Assembly: GCF_030563405.1 (NCBI RefSeq)
Contig: NZ_CP130748.1
Location: forward strand, 1,550,001-1,614,000
Direction of reading: 5' to 3'
Length of the DNA stretch: 64,000 bases
Source of the DNA: Vibrio sp. SNU_ST1
GTDB taxonomy: Bacteria; Pseudomonadota; Gammaproteobacteria; Enterobacterales; Vibrionaceae
A program made the position numbers and the translations under genes. This document shows, piece after piece, positions 1 through 6,951 of this stretch. A model generated the notes under the pieces. That model made no database searches. It was not told the DNA's origin and saw nothing but the letters and a program-made list of their open reading frames with translations. Each line of letters starts with the position of its first letter. Positions within the stretch are counted from its first letter, which is position 1.

Positions 1-2
1 AT

Positions 3-1148
3 TTTTCAAAGGTGAAGTTGGACCCAATGACTATTCAGGTCCAAACTGAATTTATTGATCACCTTTACAAAAATTCTACAGAATCTGAGAATATAAAAAA
101 TCTTTTACTTAGCAGTCCGTTTTTATCTGAGGTTACAACTTCACCACTCCTGCTAACCTTGTTTTTCATAACTTACAACGCAAGGCAATTTAAACCTGAC
201 AGTCTTTCTGAATTCTACAGTCTTATTTTTCCAACTATGCTGTATAGGCACGACAGAATGAAAGTGGGATTTGAAAGGCATAGACGCTCGGGTCTCACTG
301 ACTATCAAATGCAAAAAGTATTCGATAGTTTGAGCTTCCTTTCATTACATGAGAACAATACTCGATTTTCAGCAGGGCAATTCCGTCAATACTTGGAGTC
401 AGCATCAAAGTTAGAGAGGCTCGGCGATAATCTAGAAGATGATTTAATGTGCGACATATCGAGCATCACCGCTTTGATTGTTAGCGATGGATTCGACTAT
501 TACTCATACACACATAAGAGTATACAAGAGTATTTTTCTGCCGTTTTTATACAGCGGTTGAATGAAGAAAAAAAACAAAGCTTTTATAGTAAAGTGGTAC
601 TTGATATCAATGAATTTAGGAAATGGCAAAACGTACTTAACTTCCTAGGAACAATTGATGAGAGAAACCACACCAAATACTTCCTTATTCCTTACAAGAG
701 AAGTGTGCTATCCCTAAATGATAAAAACAATATATCAATAAGTTTTGGTTCGCTATCACGTCTTATAGGTGTTAACACTAAGGTGCTCGTTAATGAAGAA
801 GGAAACTTAGTCCAAACATTCTGGGAAGATACTCTCATTAACTCTTTGTACCCCGAATATGCCGAATATGCTCAAAGTAGTTTAAATGAGTTTATAAATT
901 CAATTTCATTCGAGATAGCAGAGATGCTTTCTTATTGTGATGAAAGTGATTATGAAAAATTCCAAACTTTAGATAATTACTTTGTTGTACAGATTGAATT
1001 TCTAATTGGTTATTTGGAAAACAAAAAAGATTTATGTGATTTTCTCTCAGAGAAATTTGAACAAACACACTTCAAGCAGGACGTGCTTAGATTAGAGTCT
1101 GAACTTGCTCATTCGGATGATACGATGAATGAGATATTGCCATTTTAA
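3..1148 (+). CDS. NACHT/STAND-type NTPase, C-terminal part (5' end outside window)
   Basis: The frame is open to the left edge, so only the C-terminal ~381 residues are seen. The segment SPLLLTLFFITY followed by a hydrophobic-rich helical region, and later YTHKSIQEYFSAVFIQ, are the patterns found after the ATPase core of NACHT-family STAND proteins; the 'xHxSxQEYFxA' winged-helix motif is the strongest clue. The P-loop and any effector domain would be upstream. Many bacterial NACHT proteins are anti-phage sensors, which suits the island context, but the function here is inferred. The last codons (LPF-stop) fall inside an 11-bp repeat that also borders the adjacent IS remnant (1139-1149), so the natural 3' end may have been replaced by the insertion. 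The DNA is AT-rich compared with the core genes further right. Confidence 0.72.
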   Translation, partial: FSKVKLDPMTIQVQTEFIDHLYKNSTESENIKNLLLSSPFLSEVTTSPLLLTLFFITYNARQFKPDSLSEFYSLIFPTMLYRHDRMKVGFERHRRSGLTDYQMQKVFDSLSFLSLHENNTRFSAGQFRQYLESASKLERLGDNLEDDLMCDISSITALIVSDGFDYYSYTHKSIQEYFSAVFIQRLNEEKKQSFYSKVVLDINEFRKWQNVLNFLGTIDERNHTKYFLIPYKRSVLSLNDKNNISISFGSLSRLIGVNTKVLVNEEGNLVQTFWEDTLINSLYPEYAEYAQSSLNEFINSISFEIAEMLSYCDESDYEKFQTLDNYFVVQIEFLIGYLENKKDLCDFLSEKFEQTHFKQDVLRLESELAHSDDTMNEILPF

Positions 1149-2033
1149 ATAAAGGCATGAGATGTAAATCCCGAATCTATCGGGCCTTTAGCTACTTAAA
1201 CTTGTGTTTACTATTGGCGGCCACCACGAAACTGAAAATATCGTCGAGCTCTTGCTTGGATTCTCGAACCGGACGATGCATGTTTTTCGGGTATTGAGCG
1301 GGCTTAGCAAAGCGGTGGTTAAAATCGGCGATGAAGTAGGGAAGCCAGGCGTTGAGTTGCTCGATGGTGTTGATGCCTTGTAAGCCATCTCTTTAACCAG
1401 CCGGTCTTGTAACGTGAGATTGGCTCGCTCAACACGGCCTTTGGCTTGGGAGCTGTTGGCACAAATGAGTTCTATCGCCAGCTCTTTCAGCACGCGCCCG
1501 TATTGGGTTTGGCCAACTTGTTTGTGTTTCTCCTGATTCACTCGAAATATGGAATGTTTGTCGCTGTAAAATGCGATGGGTTTACCGTGCGCGTCGAGGT
1601 ATTCACGCGTCGCCAACATGTAGTCAAACGCGGATTCCGTCTCGCTGAATCTTAGGTTCATCAAGCGGCCAGATTGTGCAGTTCAGTCAGTTTTTCCAGA
1701 GCGAACGTTGGTGAGAAGTCAGAGTAATGCTCACGGATAAGTTTCAGTATTTCAATTCTGAAATGTTCTGAGTAGCGTCGATTACTTGGGCGGCCACGCG
1801 CTGCGTGTGTAAGACTTTGCGCGCCAAGAGAGACAAGTTTGTTTACCAAACGTCGGATATGACGCGCAGACAGATTCAAAATGATAGCAGCGTCAACTTG
1901 GCGTAGTCGTTTTTCACGTACGTCAGTCAGAACCTTGAATCGATGAATATCTTTTTCACTCATAGTAATAAGCATCCGGATAACTCCTAAACAGACCAAT
2001 ATAGGTAAGCTTAGGAGGAGATTTTAAAATGGC
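1139..2033. mobile_element. Decayed insertion sequence, possible 11-bp inverted ends
   Basis: This stretch holds a broken transposase on the minus strand. GCCATTTTAAA at 1139-1149 is repeated in inverted orientation at 2023-2033, which would place the element edges just outside the transposase frame. I cannot confirm that these are true IS ends, because the reading of family-specific termini is from sequence alone. No clear target-site duplication was found. The element is non-functional because its transposase lacks an internal segment and has a frameshift. Confidence 0.5.
1192..1963 (-). pseudogene. Transposase remnant (IS1202/ISNCY-like), internally deleted and frameshifted
   Basis: The N-terminal piece starts at the ATG at 1963 (MSEKDIHRFKVL) and carries a helix-turn-helix (LRQVDAAIILNLSARHIRRLV). 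It runs to LTELHNLA near 1672 and then jumps to GRLMNLRFSETESAFDYM, part of a DDE-type catalytic domain, in another frame. The expected middle section with the first catalytic Asp is missing. After RLVKEM (about 1385) a second frameshift is needed to continue as LQGINTIEQLNAWLPYF and IADFNHRFAKPAQYP, ending FK-stop at 1192. The HTH, catalytic-core order and motifs fit the IS1202/ISNCY transposases as I recall them. The gene cannot make an active enzyme. Confidence 0.8.
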
Positions 2034-2069
2034 TTAAACCGGACATTACTAAATTGCTCTAACAAGACA

Positions 2070-2098
2070 ACTGCGCATTATGTCTCATTATGTTTAAT
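2070..2098 (+). other. attL: dif-like XerCD site, left prophage boundary
   Basis: The XerC-side arm ACTGCGCATTA (2070-2080) is followed by a seven-base centre TGTCTCA and a XerD-side arm TTATGTTTAAT with one change from the canonical TTATGTTAAAT. It is in the same orientation as the dif site at 11787-11814, as required for integration by XerCD. The altered centre and XerD arm would be the phage-derived half. Combining this XerC arm with the centre and XerD arm of the right site gives a near-perfect Vibrio dif1, so this is probably the hybrid left junction. Confidence 0.8.
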
Positions 2099-2165
2099 AG
2101 TGCATATCTTATAAAATCAGTTCAACCTCTTGTATTTAGAGGTTTTATCATTGAAGTATCGCGAA

Positions 2166-2519
2166 ATGAGTAAGAATTACATTTTTCGAGAGTTAGAGTG
2201 CCAAATGACTAAGGAAGAGGTCGCTGAACTGTGTTTCAAAACTGTGAGAACCGTCACGGGGTGGGATGAAGGCAAACCAATACCGCCAGAGTGTAAAAGG
2301 CTAATGCGTATGGCAAAAGGTCGGGAACTCAGCGTCAGTGATGAGTGGGAACAGTTCAAAATGTTATATGACAGTATGGAGCTGCCGACAGGCCAAGTCG
2401 TGAGGCCACAGCAAATATTAGCAGGAATAGCGCTTTTGGGGATTCAGTCAGAATTGGAAATCAAAACATCAACATATTTGTTGGGGCTCGCTAGGGCGAT
2501 AGCCAATATCAAGAAGTAG
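2166..2519 (+). CDS. Small phage regulator, DUF3653-like
   Basis: A 117-residue protein if started at the ATG at 2166; an in-frame TTG at 2130 would add 12 residues. The sequence CQMTKEEVAELCFKTVRTVTGWDEGKPIPPECKRLM has the look of the DUF3653 phage family, which pairs a helix-turn-helix-like N-terminus with a conserved GWDxGxPIPPxC. Vibrio filamentous phages often carry such a protein on the strand opposite to the structural genes, after zot, so a transcriptional role is likely but unproven. In the circular phage this gene would lie directly after the repressor gene (11444-11812) and its ATG would overlap the repressor's extended stop codon (see findings). A terminator follows at 2668-2698. 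Confidence 0.7.
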   Translation: MSKNYIFRELECQMTKEEVAELCFKTVRTVTGWDEGKPIPPECKRLMRMAKGRELSVSDEWEQFKMLYDSMELPTGQVVRPQQILAGIALLGIQSELEIKTSTYLLGLARAIANIKK

Positions 2520-2667
2520 AATAAAAAAAGTCTGGTTTTGTACGAGCTATGTAAAATAGACGTAAGCTAATCAATACGAAACAGCTCTTTATTGATAGAG
2601 TTACTTTGACTGCAAACATGATCCTTAATCGAGTTAGTCGGTCCTCCTTTAGCATATCAAGGAGTAT

Positions 2668-2703
2668 AAGCCGGACCCATTGCGAGTGGGTTCGGCTTTT
2701 TTA
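2668..2703 (+). terminator. Rho-independent terminator after the small phage regulator
   Basis: A 12-bp stem (AAGCCGGACCCA with TGGGTTCGGCTT, one G-U pair) with a seven-base loop is followed by TTTTTATAA. It sits about 150 bases after the regulator stop and separates it from the convergent ParA operon. A smaller hairpin (CTCCTT/AAGGAG) lies just upstream, around 2644-2664. Confidence 0.85.
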
Positions 2704-2725
2704 TAAGTGTATATGTCTCAGTAGC

Positions 2726-3481
2726 TTAAGGGGTGGGTTTAATCAGGTTAATCTTAAGCTCACTCTTTATTAAAGGAAACTTGCTCTGATTAATTGCTAC
2801 ACTAATTGCTTTGCGTAAATTGCTATTGGCAGCGCCGACTAAATCATCTTGGAAAAAACAAAGCAGTATTAGATTTAAGGAGTTAAGTACTGATATTTCG
2901 CGCGTCCTCCAACTACCAAAGTCACTCGGAGAAGCAACATTAAGGCCCTCTATCTGACCTGTTTTAGTCATTCTGAATAGCTTTGAAGAACCATGCACTG
3001 CTTTTGATAAAGTCGCGTATTCAGCTTTTAGTGTTTCAATACCATTGATCGTCGAATTCGTAGAGTTAAACTTTGGGTGCTTTGACAAGTAGTTTACCGT
3101 CTCAGTGAAACCTAACTTGTGTTTCCCTTCTGTCCACAACTCCAATTCAACTGGGTGCTGAATGTAATAAAGTCCAAATACTGTATTCTCTATACAGCTT
3201 CTAAGAGACATCAAGGCAACTCGCCAAGAACCTTGTCTAGCTAGGGAGTGAGACATTAGCGCGTCATTTTGGGCTTCAATGAAAAATGATAATGATTCCT
3301 CACAAGTCACTTTTTCCAAAATCTCGCTCATCCAAGCTTGATAGGAAACCAAACGGCGATAACTTAGCTTAAACTGATCTTTATCCGAATTGTTATTTTG
3401 AATAACATTGTCGATATTAACTTGTACTTCATTGAAAAAAACTTCGAAGTTAACATCGATCTCTTTGATAAATGAGTCCAT
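2726..3481 (-). CDS. Uncharacterised phage-borne protein, third gene of the ParA operon
   Basis: A 251-residue, mainly helical soluble protein that I do not recognise with certainty. It contains ARQGSWRVALMSLRSCIENTVFGLYY, then a segment YATLSKAVHGSSKLFR. This 'LSxxVHG' pattern resembles a conserved segment in HEPN-like/DUF5677-type proteins as I remember them, but the catalytic RxxxxH of HEPN nucleases is not visible. It follows the 130-residue gene by two bases and is surely co-transcribed with it and parA. Its position at the end of an accessory operon in a prophage would fit an immunity, toxin or partition-accessory role; the sequence does not decide between these. No signal peptide or membrane segment is seen. 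Confidence 0.7.
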   Translation of the reverse strand: MDSFIKEIDVNFEVFFNEVQVNIDNVIQNNNSDKDQFKLSYRRLVSYQAWMSEILEKVTCEESLSFFIEAQNDALMSHSLARQGSWRVALMSLRSCIENTVFGLYYIQHPVELELWTEGKHKLGFTETVNYLSKHPKFNSTNSTINGIETLKAEYATLSKAVHGSSKLFRMTKTGQIEGLNVASPSDFGSWRTREISVLNSLNLILLCFFQDDLVGAANSNLRKAISVAINQSKFPLIKSELKINLIKPTP

Positions 3482-3483
3482 AT

Positions 3484-3876
3484 CTAAGTCAACAATATGC
3501 TAAGAGCATCAGCTAGCTCTGAAGAAGAATTCGATACTTTTTTAGTTTTCTTCCCAGATAATTGTTCGCGAGCCTCTTTATTCTTAGAAAGGTAGTTTAA
3601 TAGTTTCCCAATAATATCTCTGGTTGCATCACGATTACGAATTTCTAAAGGAATATTATATTCCTCGATTAACGCAAGCCACTGAGATTTCTGTACATTA
3701 TTCAACCCAACGAGCATGCTTAAAGCGCGAGGAATATCATTCTGCTCAACTGTCGGCTCAATATAAGATACGCTCCCGAAATTGTTTATGTCTAATTGGT
3801 CTAGTTCTACATTTGGTCCGTTCTTAAGGACCTTAGCCATAAGTGTTAATTGTTTTGCAAAATCGTGACTCTTCAT
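3484..3876 (-). CDS. Small uncharacterised protein, ParA-operon partner
   Basis: A 130-residue protein with an acidic middle (VELDQLDINNFGSV) and a basic helical C-terminal half (RDATRDIIGKLLNYLSKNK, then GKKTKKV). It starts one base after the parA stop codon and ends two bases before the next start, so the three genes form one tight operon. In partition systems the gene directly after parA often encodes the centromere-binding or adaptor protein, and the size and basic tail would allow that. No ParB domain is recognisable, however, so the role is inference only. Confidence 0.65.
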   Translation of the reverse strand: MKSHDFAKQLTLMAKVLKNGPNVELDQLDINNFGSVSYIEPTVEQNDIPRALSMLVGLNNVQKSQWLALIEEYNIPLEIRNRDATRDIIGKLLNYLSKNKEAREQLSGKKTKKVSNSSSELADALSILLT

Positions 3877-3877
3877 A

Positions 3878-4684
3878 CTAACCTTCTATGCGTTCTAGGA
3901 GTTCTTCACACACAGCTAAAAACTCTTCTTTTGCCGCACTATCATTTAATGAGAAAATCGGCTTATTAGATTGTGCTGCCATACTAACAGATGTTCTTTC
4001 TTTTATGACACTATCGAGAATTGCGTCTCCAAATTGTGCTCTCAAAGTAGCATCTGTTTCTTCTCTATGTATCGCGGGACGACCAACTCGTGAAATAACA
4101 ACGCCTGCTTGCTTTAAACTATGGTCGAGATCTTGGCCAAACTCTTCAACACGTTTAACTAATAGACTAACACCAATAGCAGACAGGAAATCCAATGTCA
4201 CAGGAACAACATAGTGAGTACTGAATGCTAGTGCATTTTGAGTAGGAATTGTAAGGTTAGGAGGACAGTCACAGATCACAATGTCATAGTTTTCAAGTAC
4301 GTCTTTTAACGCGTTTTTCAATTTCGTTTCACGAAAGCGTGCAGAAGCTAGGTCTAAATCTACGGTAAAAAGGTCTATGTGTGAAGGTATTAAATCTACA
4401 TTCTTGAAGACGTTCTTTACTATCACTTGTTCCGCGGTTTTACTTTGGCCTTGAGCACTAGTGTGTCTTTTAGCTCCTAGCAAATCAGCAACAGTGCCTT
4501 GGACTTTAACTTCATCATTCCACTTCTTAACACCAATCGTAGAAAACGTAGCATTGGTTTGAGGATCTAAATCAACTAGTAAGGTTTTTTTACCTTGAAT
4601 ACCGCAATAGGCGGCAAAATTTACAGCTAAGGCTGTTTTGCCTACACCACCTTTTAGATTGATACACGATACGACCTTTGTCAT
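3878..4684 (-). CDS. ParA-family ATPase (phage-borne)
   Basis: A 268-residue MinD/ParA-superfamily ATPase. The deviant Walker A box KGGVGKTAL is near residues 11-19, with the signature lysine of the family. The A' segment LVDLDPQTNATFS follows near residues 36-48, and Walker B is YDIVICDCPPNL near residues 132-143. There is no N-terminal DNA-binding extension, so it is of the short ParA type (type Ib or orphan ParA). Such ATPases position plasmids, chromosomes or protein complexes on the nucleoid. It heads a three-gene operon with two unknown partners. A ParA on a filamentous phage is unusual and may help maintain the replicative form, or may belong to a cargo system unrelated to phage growth. 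All catalytic motifs look intact. Confidence 0.9.
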   Translation of the reverse strand: MTKVVSCINLKGGVGKTALAVNFAAYCGIQGKKTLLVDLDPQTNATFSTIGVKKWNDEVKVQGTVADLLGAKRHTSAQGQSKTAEQVIVKNVFKNVDLIPSHIDLFTVDLDLASARFRETKLKNALKDVLENYDIVICDCPPNLTIPTQNALAFSTHYVVPVTLDFLSAIGVSLLVKRVEEFGQDLDHSLKQAGVVISRVGRPAIHREETDATLRAQFGDAILDSVIKERTSVSMAAQSNKPIFSLNDSAAKEEFLAVCEELLERIEG

Positions 4685-4850
4685 ATAAGCTCCACTTTAT
4701 AATATTAACCAACTGATTTTGTGCGGGTTAGCTTATCATAAATTTAACTTCTCATATGAAACATAGTTAAATCGTAAGTAATAAAAATATGATCAAAGGC
4801 ATTGTTAACAGAGTTAAAATTACATCAGGTGTTGATAGTTTGTCGAATTT

Positions 4851-4874
4851 ACCCCCGTGATACAACACGGGGGT
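4851..4874. repeat. Perfect 9-bp hairpin in the phage intergenic region
   Basis: ACCCCCGTG at 4851-4859 pairs exactly with CACGGGGGT at 4866-4874 around the loop ATACAA. The stem is GC-rich within AT-rich flanks and lacks a T tract on either side, so a structural role such as a packaging signal or nicking-site hairpin is more likely than a terminator. Confidence 0.7.
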
Positions 4875-5133
4875 TGGCTGCCCACAGCGTCGCGCTCGCT
4901 GTTCAGCTCTCACGACTCACGCGAAGCTGTGAGCAGAATGGAAAAAGTTGTTAGTCAGATGGGTTGCAGTAGCAAAAAGCCCCACTGATGTTGTGAGGCT
5001 CTGCAAGGGTTATCTTGGCAATGTGAAGGGCGGTGATGTGGTTTCATCAAGTCAGCTACGCTTCGCTGCTTTTCGGGCATTTGGGGAAGTCATACCCAAG
5101 AACTGTATCGAGTGCCCTTATCCCTGCGGGGCG

Positions 5134-5156
5134 AGTATGTCATTTTTTGACATACT
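5134..5156. repeat. Perfect 9-bp hairpin just beyond the zot stop
   Basis: AGTATGTCA (5134-5142) pairs with TGACATACT (5148-5156) across a TTTTT loop. It lies 22 bases past the zot stop codon on the minus strand. There is no U-rich tail in the zot direction, so it could be a weak terminator, an RNA-stabilising hairpin or part of the phage origin region. Confidence 0.55.
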
Positions 5157-5177
5157 GCCGTTCACGTATGTCATTCA

Positions 5178-6602
5178 TCACATGCTGAAGATATCAACAG
5201 ACCTTTGAACATTCTCAACCCGAGCATTCATCACACTGTCATCCTGCGATTCATCAACAACACTACTCGATGTAGGCGGACACGTTAAAAACCGTGATAC
5301 CGACTCAGAGCGAACCCGTATCAAGCAATCGTCAATCAGTTCGAAGTTATAACCGTATCTATCCAAAACAGCGGAGCGAATATAAAAAGTATCAGAGCCT
5401 TTATCTATTCTAAAAACGAAATCAAACGATTCATTAAATCCCTTTTGATAAACCGTCCTTAAAACCGAAGTCAGATAAACAGACGTTGAACCGTTGAACT
5501 CCGGAAAGACATCATAAAACGGGTTTACAGCATCAGGAATAACTTCACCAGAACCTTGAGGATTAACATTGCTAGAATCCACCCGAACAGAATTTTCCCC
5601 ATCTTTGATAAGAACATTTTCAGATACTGGAGTGAGAGCCGAATTAGGTAGAGTAGGCGAGTTGGTAGAGGCAGCTGGCGTACTAACCGTTTGAACTTCA
5701 CCCACATCAGAATCAGATAATACATAAGATAAATCCCATAGAAATTTCACAATGGCCGCAAAGCCAATAATGATCGCAAGAATGAATTTTGGTGACTTTA
5801 AAACCGAGATATCAGATTTGGTAGAGTTAAAGCCTCCGGTTCCTGTGGACTGATAAAGCGCGAACACATCAATAGGAATTTTCTTGTTGGTACTACTGGC
5901 CATGTCAGCTTTAGTTGAAGGAGCTGTCTTAGTTGATTTCGGAGGATGGTTAAAGATTCTAGGTTTGCGACTCCTAAAAAATGTATCGGTCGAGCGATGA
6001 GAATAAGCCTCTCCGGCACAGCCTTTTAACCAAGTTGGAATTGCCGTGTAATCCGGTGTGAGCATGACAATATCCCATTGATATTTACGATGTCGCATAA
6101 ACGCACCATAAAAGTCGAACGGGTAGAGTAGTCTATTATTTTCGTCTAATTGTGTTCGTTCGCAATCATCAACGTCACCCACTTCAAACGAATCAGGGTC
6201 TACAGGAAGCCAACGAGAATAAAACAGCTCAGAAAAGTCTTTAGGTAGCAAGTCAACAAACTCGGAAAAAGGCTTTTGTAAAAACTTCTCACGCTTAAAT
6301 CCTGCCTCTGGACAATACAAGTCCTGACACTCATCAATAACAACAAACGCGCCCAGGGGCATCCAGTTAAACCAGTTTTGCCAAAGCATCACCCCCTCAG
6401 AAGATCGTGTGAAGATCCTAATCAATCGCGCGGATTCTGGAAACTTCTCACCAAGCAATTCTTCGATAGACTCTTTGGGCTTCAAGCCCTCGATGTTGGT
6501 TACAACAATGCGACCCTCACGTAAAGCGGGAAGAATTTCGAACCATGTAACATAAGCAGTTTTATAAGCCCCGTTGGAGCCATGACGGAACGTTACAGCC
6601 AT
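5178..6602 (-). CDS. zot: Zot-family phage assembly ATPase (pI-like)
   Basis: The start is placed at the ATG at 6602 (MAVTFRHGSNGAYKTA), immediately after the pVI-like gene, giving 474 residues; the open frame extends 23 codons further inside that gene. The N-terminal cytoplasmic Zot domain has a Walker A-like GSNGAYKT (residues 8-15) and a Walker B FVVIDECQD (about 86-94). A single membrane segment (FILAIIIGFAAIVKFLW) lies near residues 265-290, followed by a periplasmic domain of about 180 residues. Family members are inner-membrane motors for virion extrusion. In CTX phage the C-terminal fragment was also described as a toxin, but nothing here shows toxin activity. Confidence 0.92.
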   Translation of the reverse strand: MAVTFRHGSNGAYKTAYVTWFEILPALREGRIVVTNIEGLKPKESIEELLGEKFPESARLIRIFTRSSEGVMLWQNWFNWMPLGAFVVIDECQDLYCPEAGFKREKFLQKPFSEFVDLLPKDFSELFYSRWLPVDPDSFEVGDVDDCERTQLDENNRLLYPFDFYGAFMRHRKYQWDIVMLTPDYTAIPTWLKGCAGEAYSHRSTDTFFRSRKPRIFNHPPKSTKTAPSTKADMASSTNKKIPIDVFALYQSTGTGGFNSTKSDISVLKSPKFILAIIIGFAAIVKFLWDLSYVLSDSDVGEVQTVSTPAASTNSPTLPNSALTPVSENVLIKDGENSVRVDSSNVNPQGSGEVIPDAVNPFYDVFPEFNGSTSVYLTSVLRTVYQKGFNESFDFVFRIDKGSDTFYIRSAVLDRYGYNFELIDDCLIRVRSESVSRFLTCPPTSSSVVDESQDDSVMNARVENVQRSVDIFSM

Positions 6603-6603
6603 A

Positions 6604-6948
6604 TCACCACCCCATGATTCTAAGAACGAAAGCCGTTGCGAATGCATCAACAATAATTCGAACGGAATCAACTATCCCGAACTGATAACAAGCAAAGCGC
6701 AAATCAGAGGGAAGCTTATTAAATGCCATGTTCAAGACCGTATAGACTTCATATTCAGACAGCAGTAATGAAGCTACGCTATAAGCCATTTCTAGCATTT
6801 GAATTTTTAAATAGATGTAGAGCTTAATAAACCAAAACCATGCATAAGTGAATACCTCAAAAATTAAGTCCGGTATGGTCGCAAAGAAGTCGTATATATT
6901 ACCAAAGACCAAAACAATATAATTTAGAGCATCATAAAAATAATCCAT
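6604..6948 (-). CDS. Minor coat protein pVI-like (DUF2523)
   Basis: A 114-residue hydrophobic protein with at least two to three membrane segments, including IYDFFATIPDLIFEVFTYAWFW and a C-terminal VDAFATAFVLRIMGW. The size, hydrophobicity, '..RIMGW' ending and position between pIII and Zot fit the DUF2523 minor coat proteins, the counterpart of pVI, which with pIII forms the cap released last from the cell. It begins three bases after the pIII stop and ends two bases before the zot start, so the three are translated from one message. Confidence 0.82.
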   Translation of the reverse strand: MDYFYDALNYIVLVFGNIYDFFATIPDLIFEVFTYAWFWFIKLYIYLKIQMLEMAYSVASLLLSEYEVYTVLNMAFNKLPSDLRFACYQFGIVDSVRIIVDAFATAFVLRIMGW

Positions 6949-6951
6949 TAT

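Larger units (their letters stand above)
4685..5177. other. Structured phage non-coding region (candidate origin/packaging region)
   Basis: No convincing gene lies between parA and zot. The region contains a perfect hairpin at 4851-4874, a cluster of shorter inverted repeats at about 4880-4935 and another perfect hairpin at 5134-5156. Filamentous phages keep their plus/minus-strand origins and packaging hairpin in one intergenic region, usually near the end of the structural operon, so this is the best candidate. An 86-codon plus-strand frame here (4948-5208) overlaps zot and is not called. Confidence 0.5.

Noticed and set aside
1446..1655. Plus-strand frame within the IS
   Set aside because: Antisense shadow of the broken transposase.
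2130..2165. Upstream TTG start for the small phage regulator
   Set aside because: The ATG at 2166 fits the family start better and lies at the predicted overlap with the extended repressor frame.
4948..5208. 86-codon plus-strand frame between parA and zot
   Set aside because: It overlaps the zot end, runs through the 5134-5156 hairpin and has no good start signal; more likely part of the phage non-coding region.
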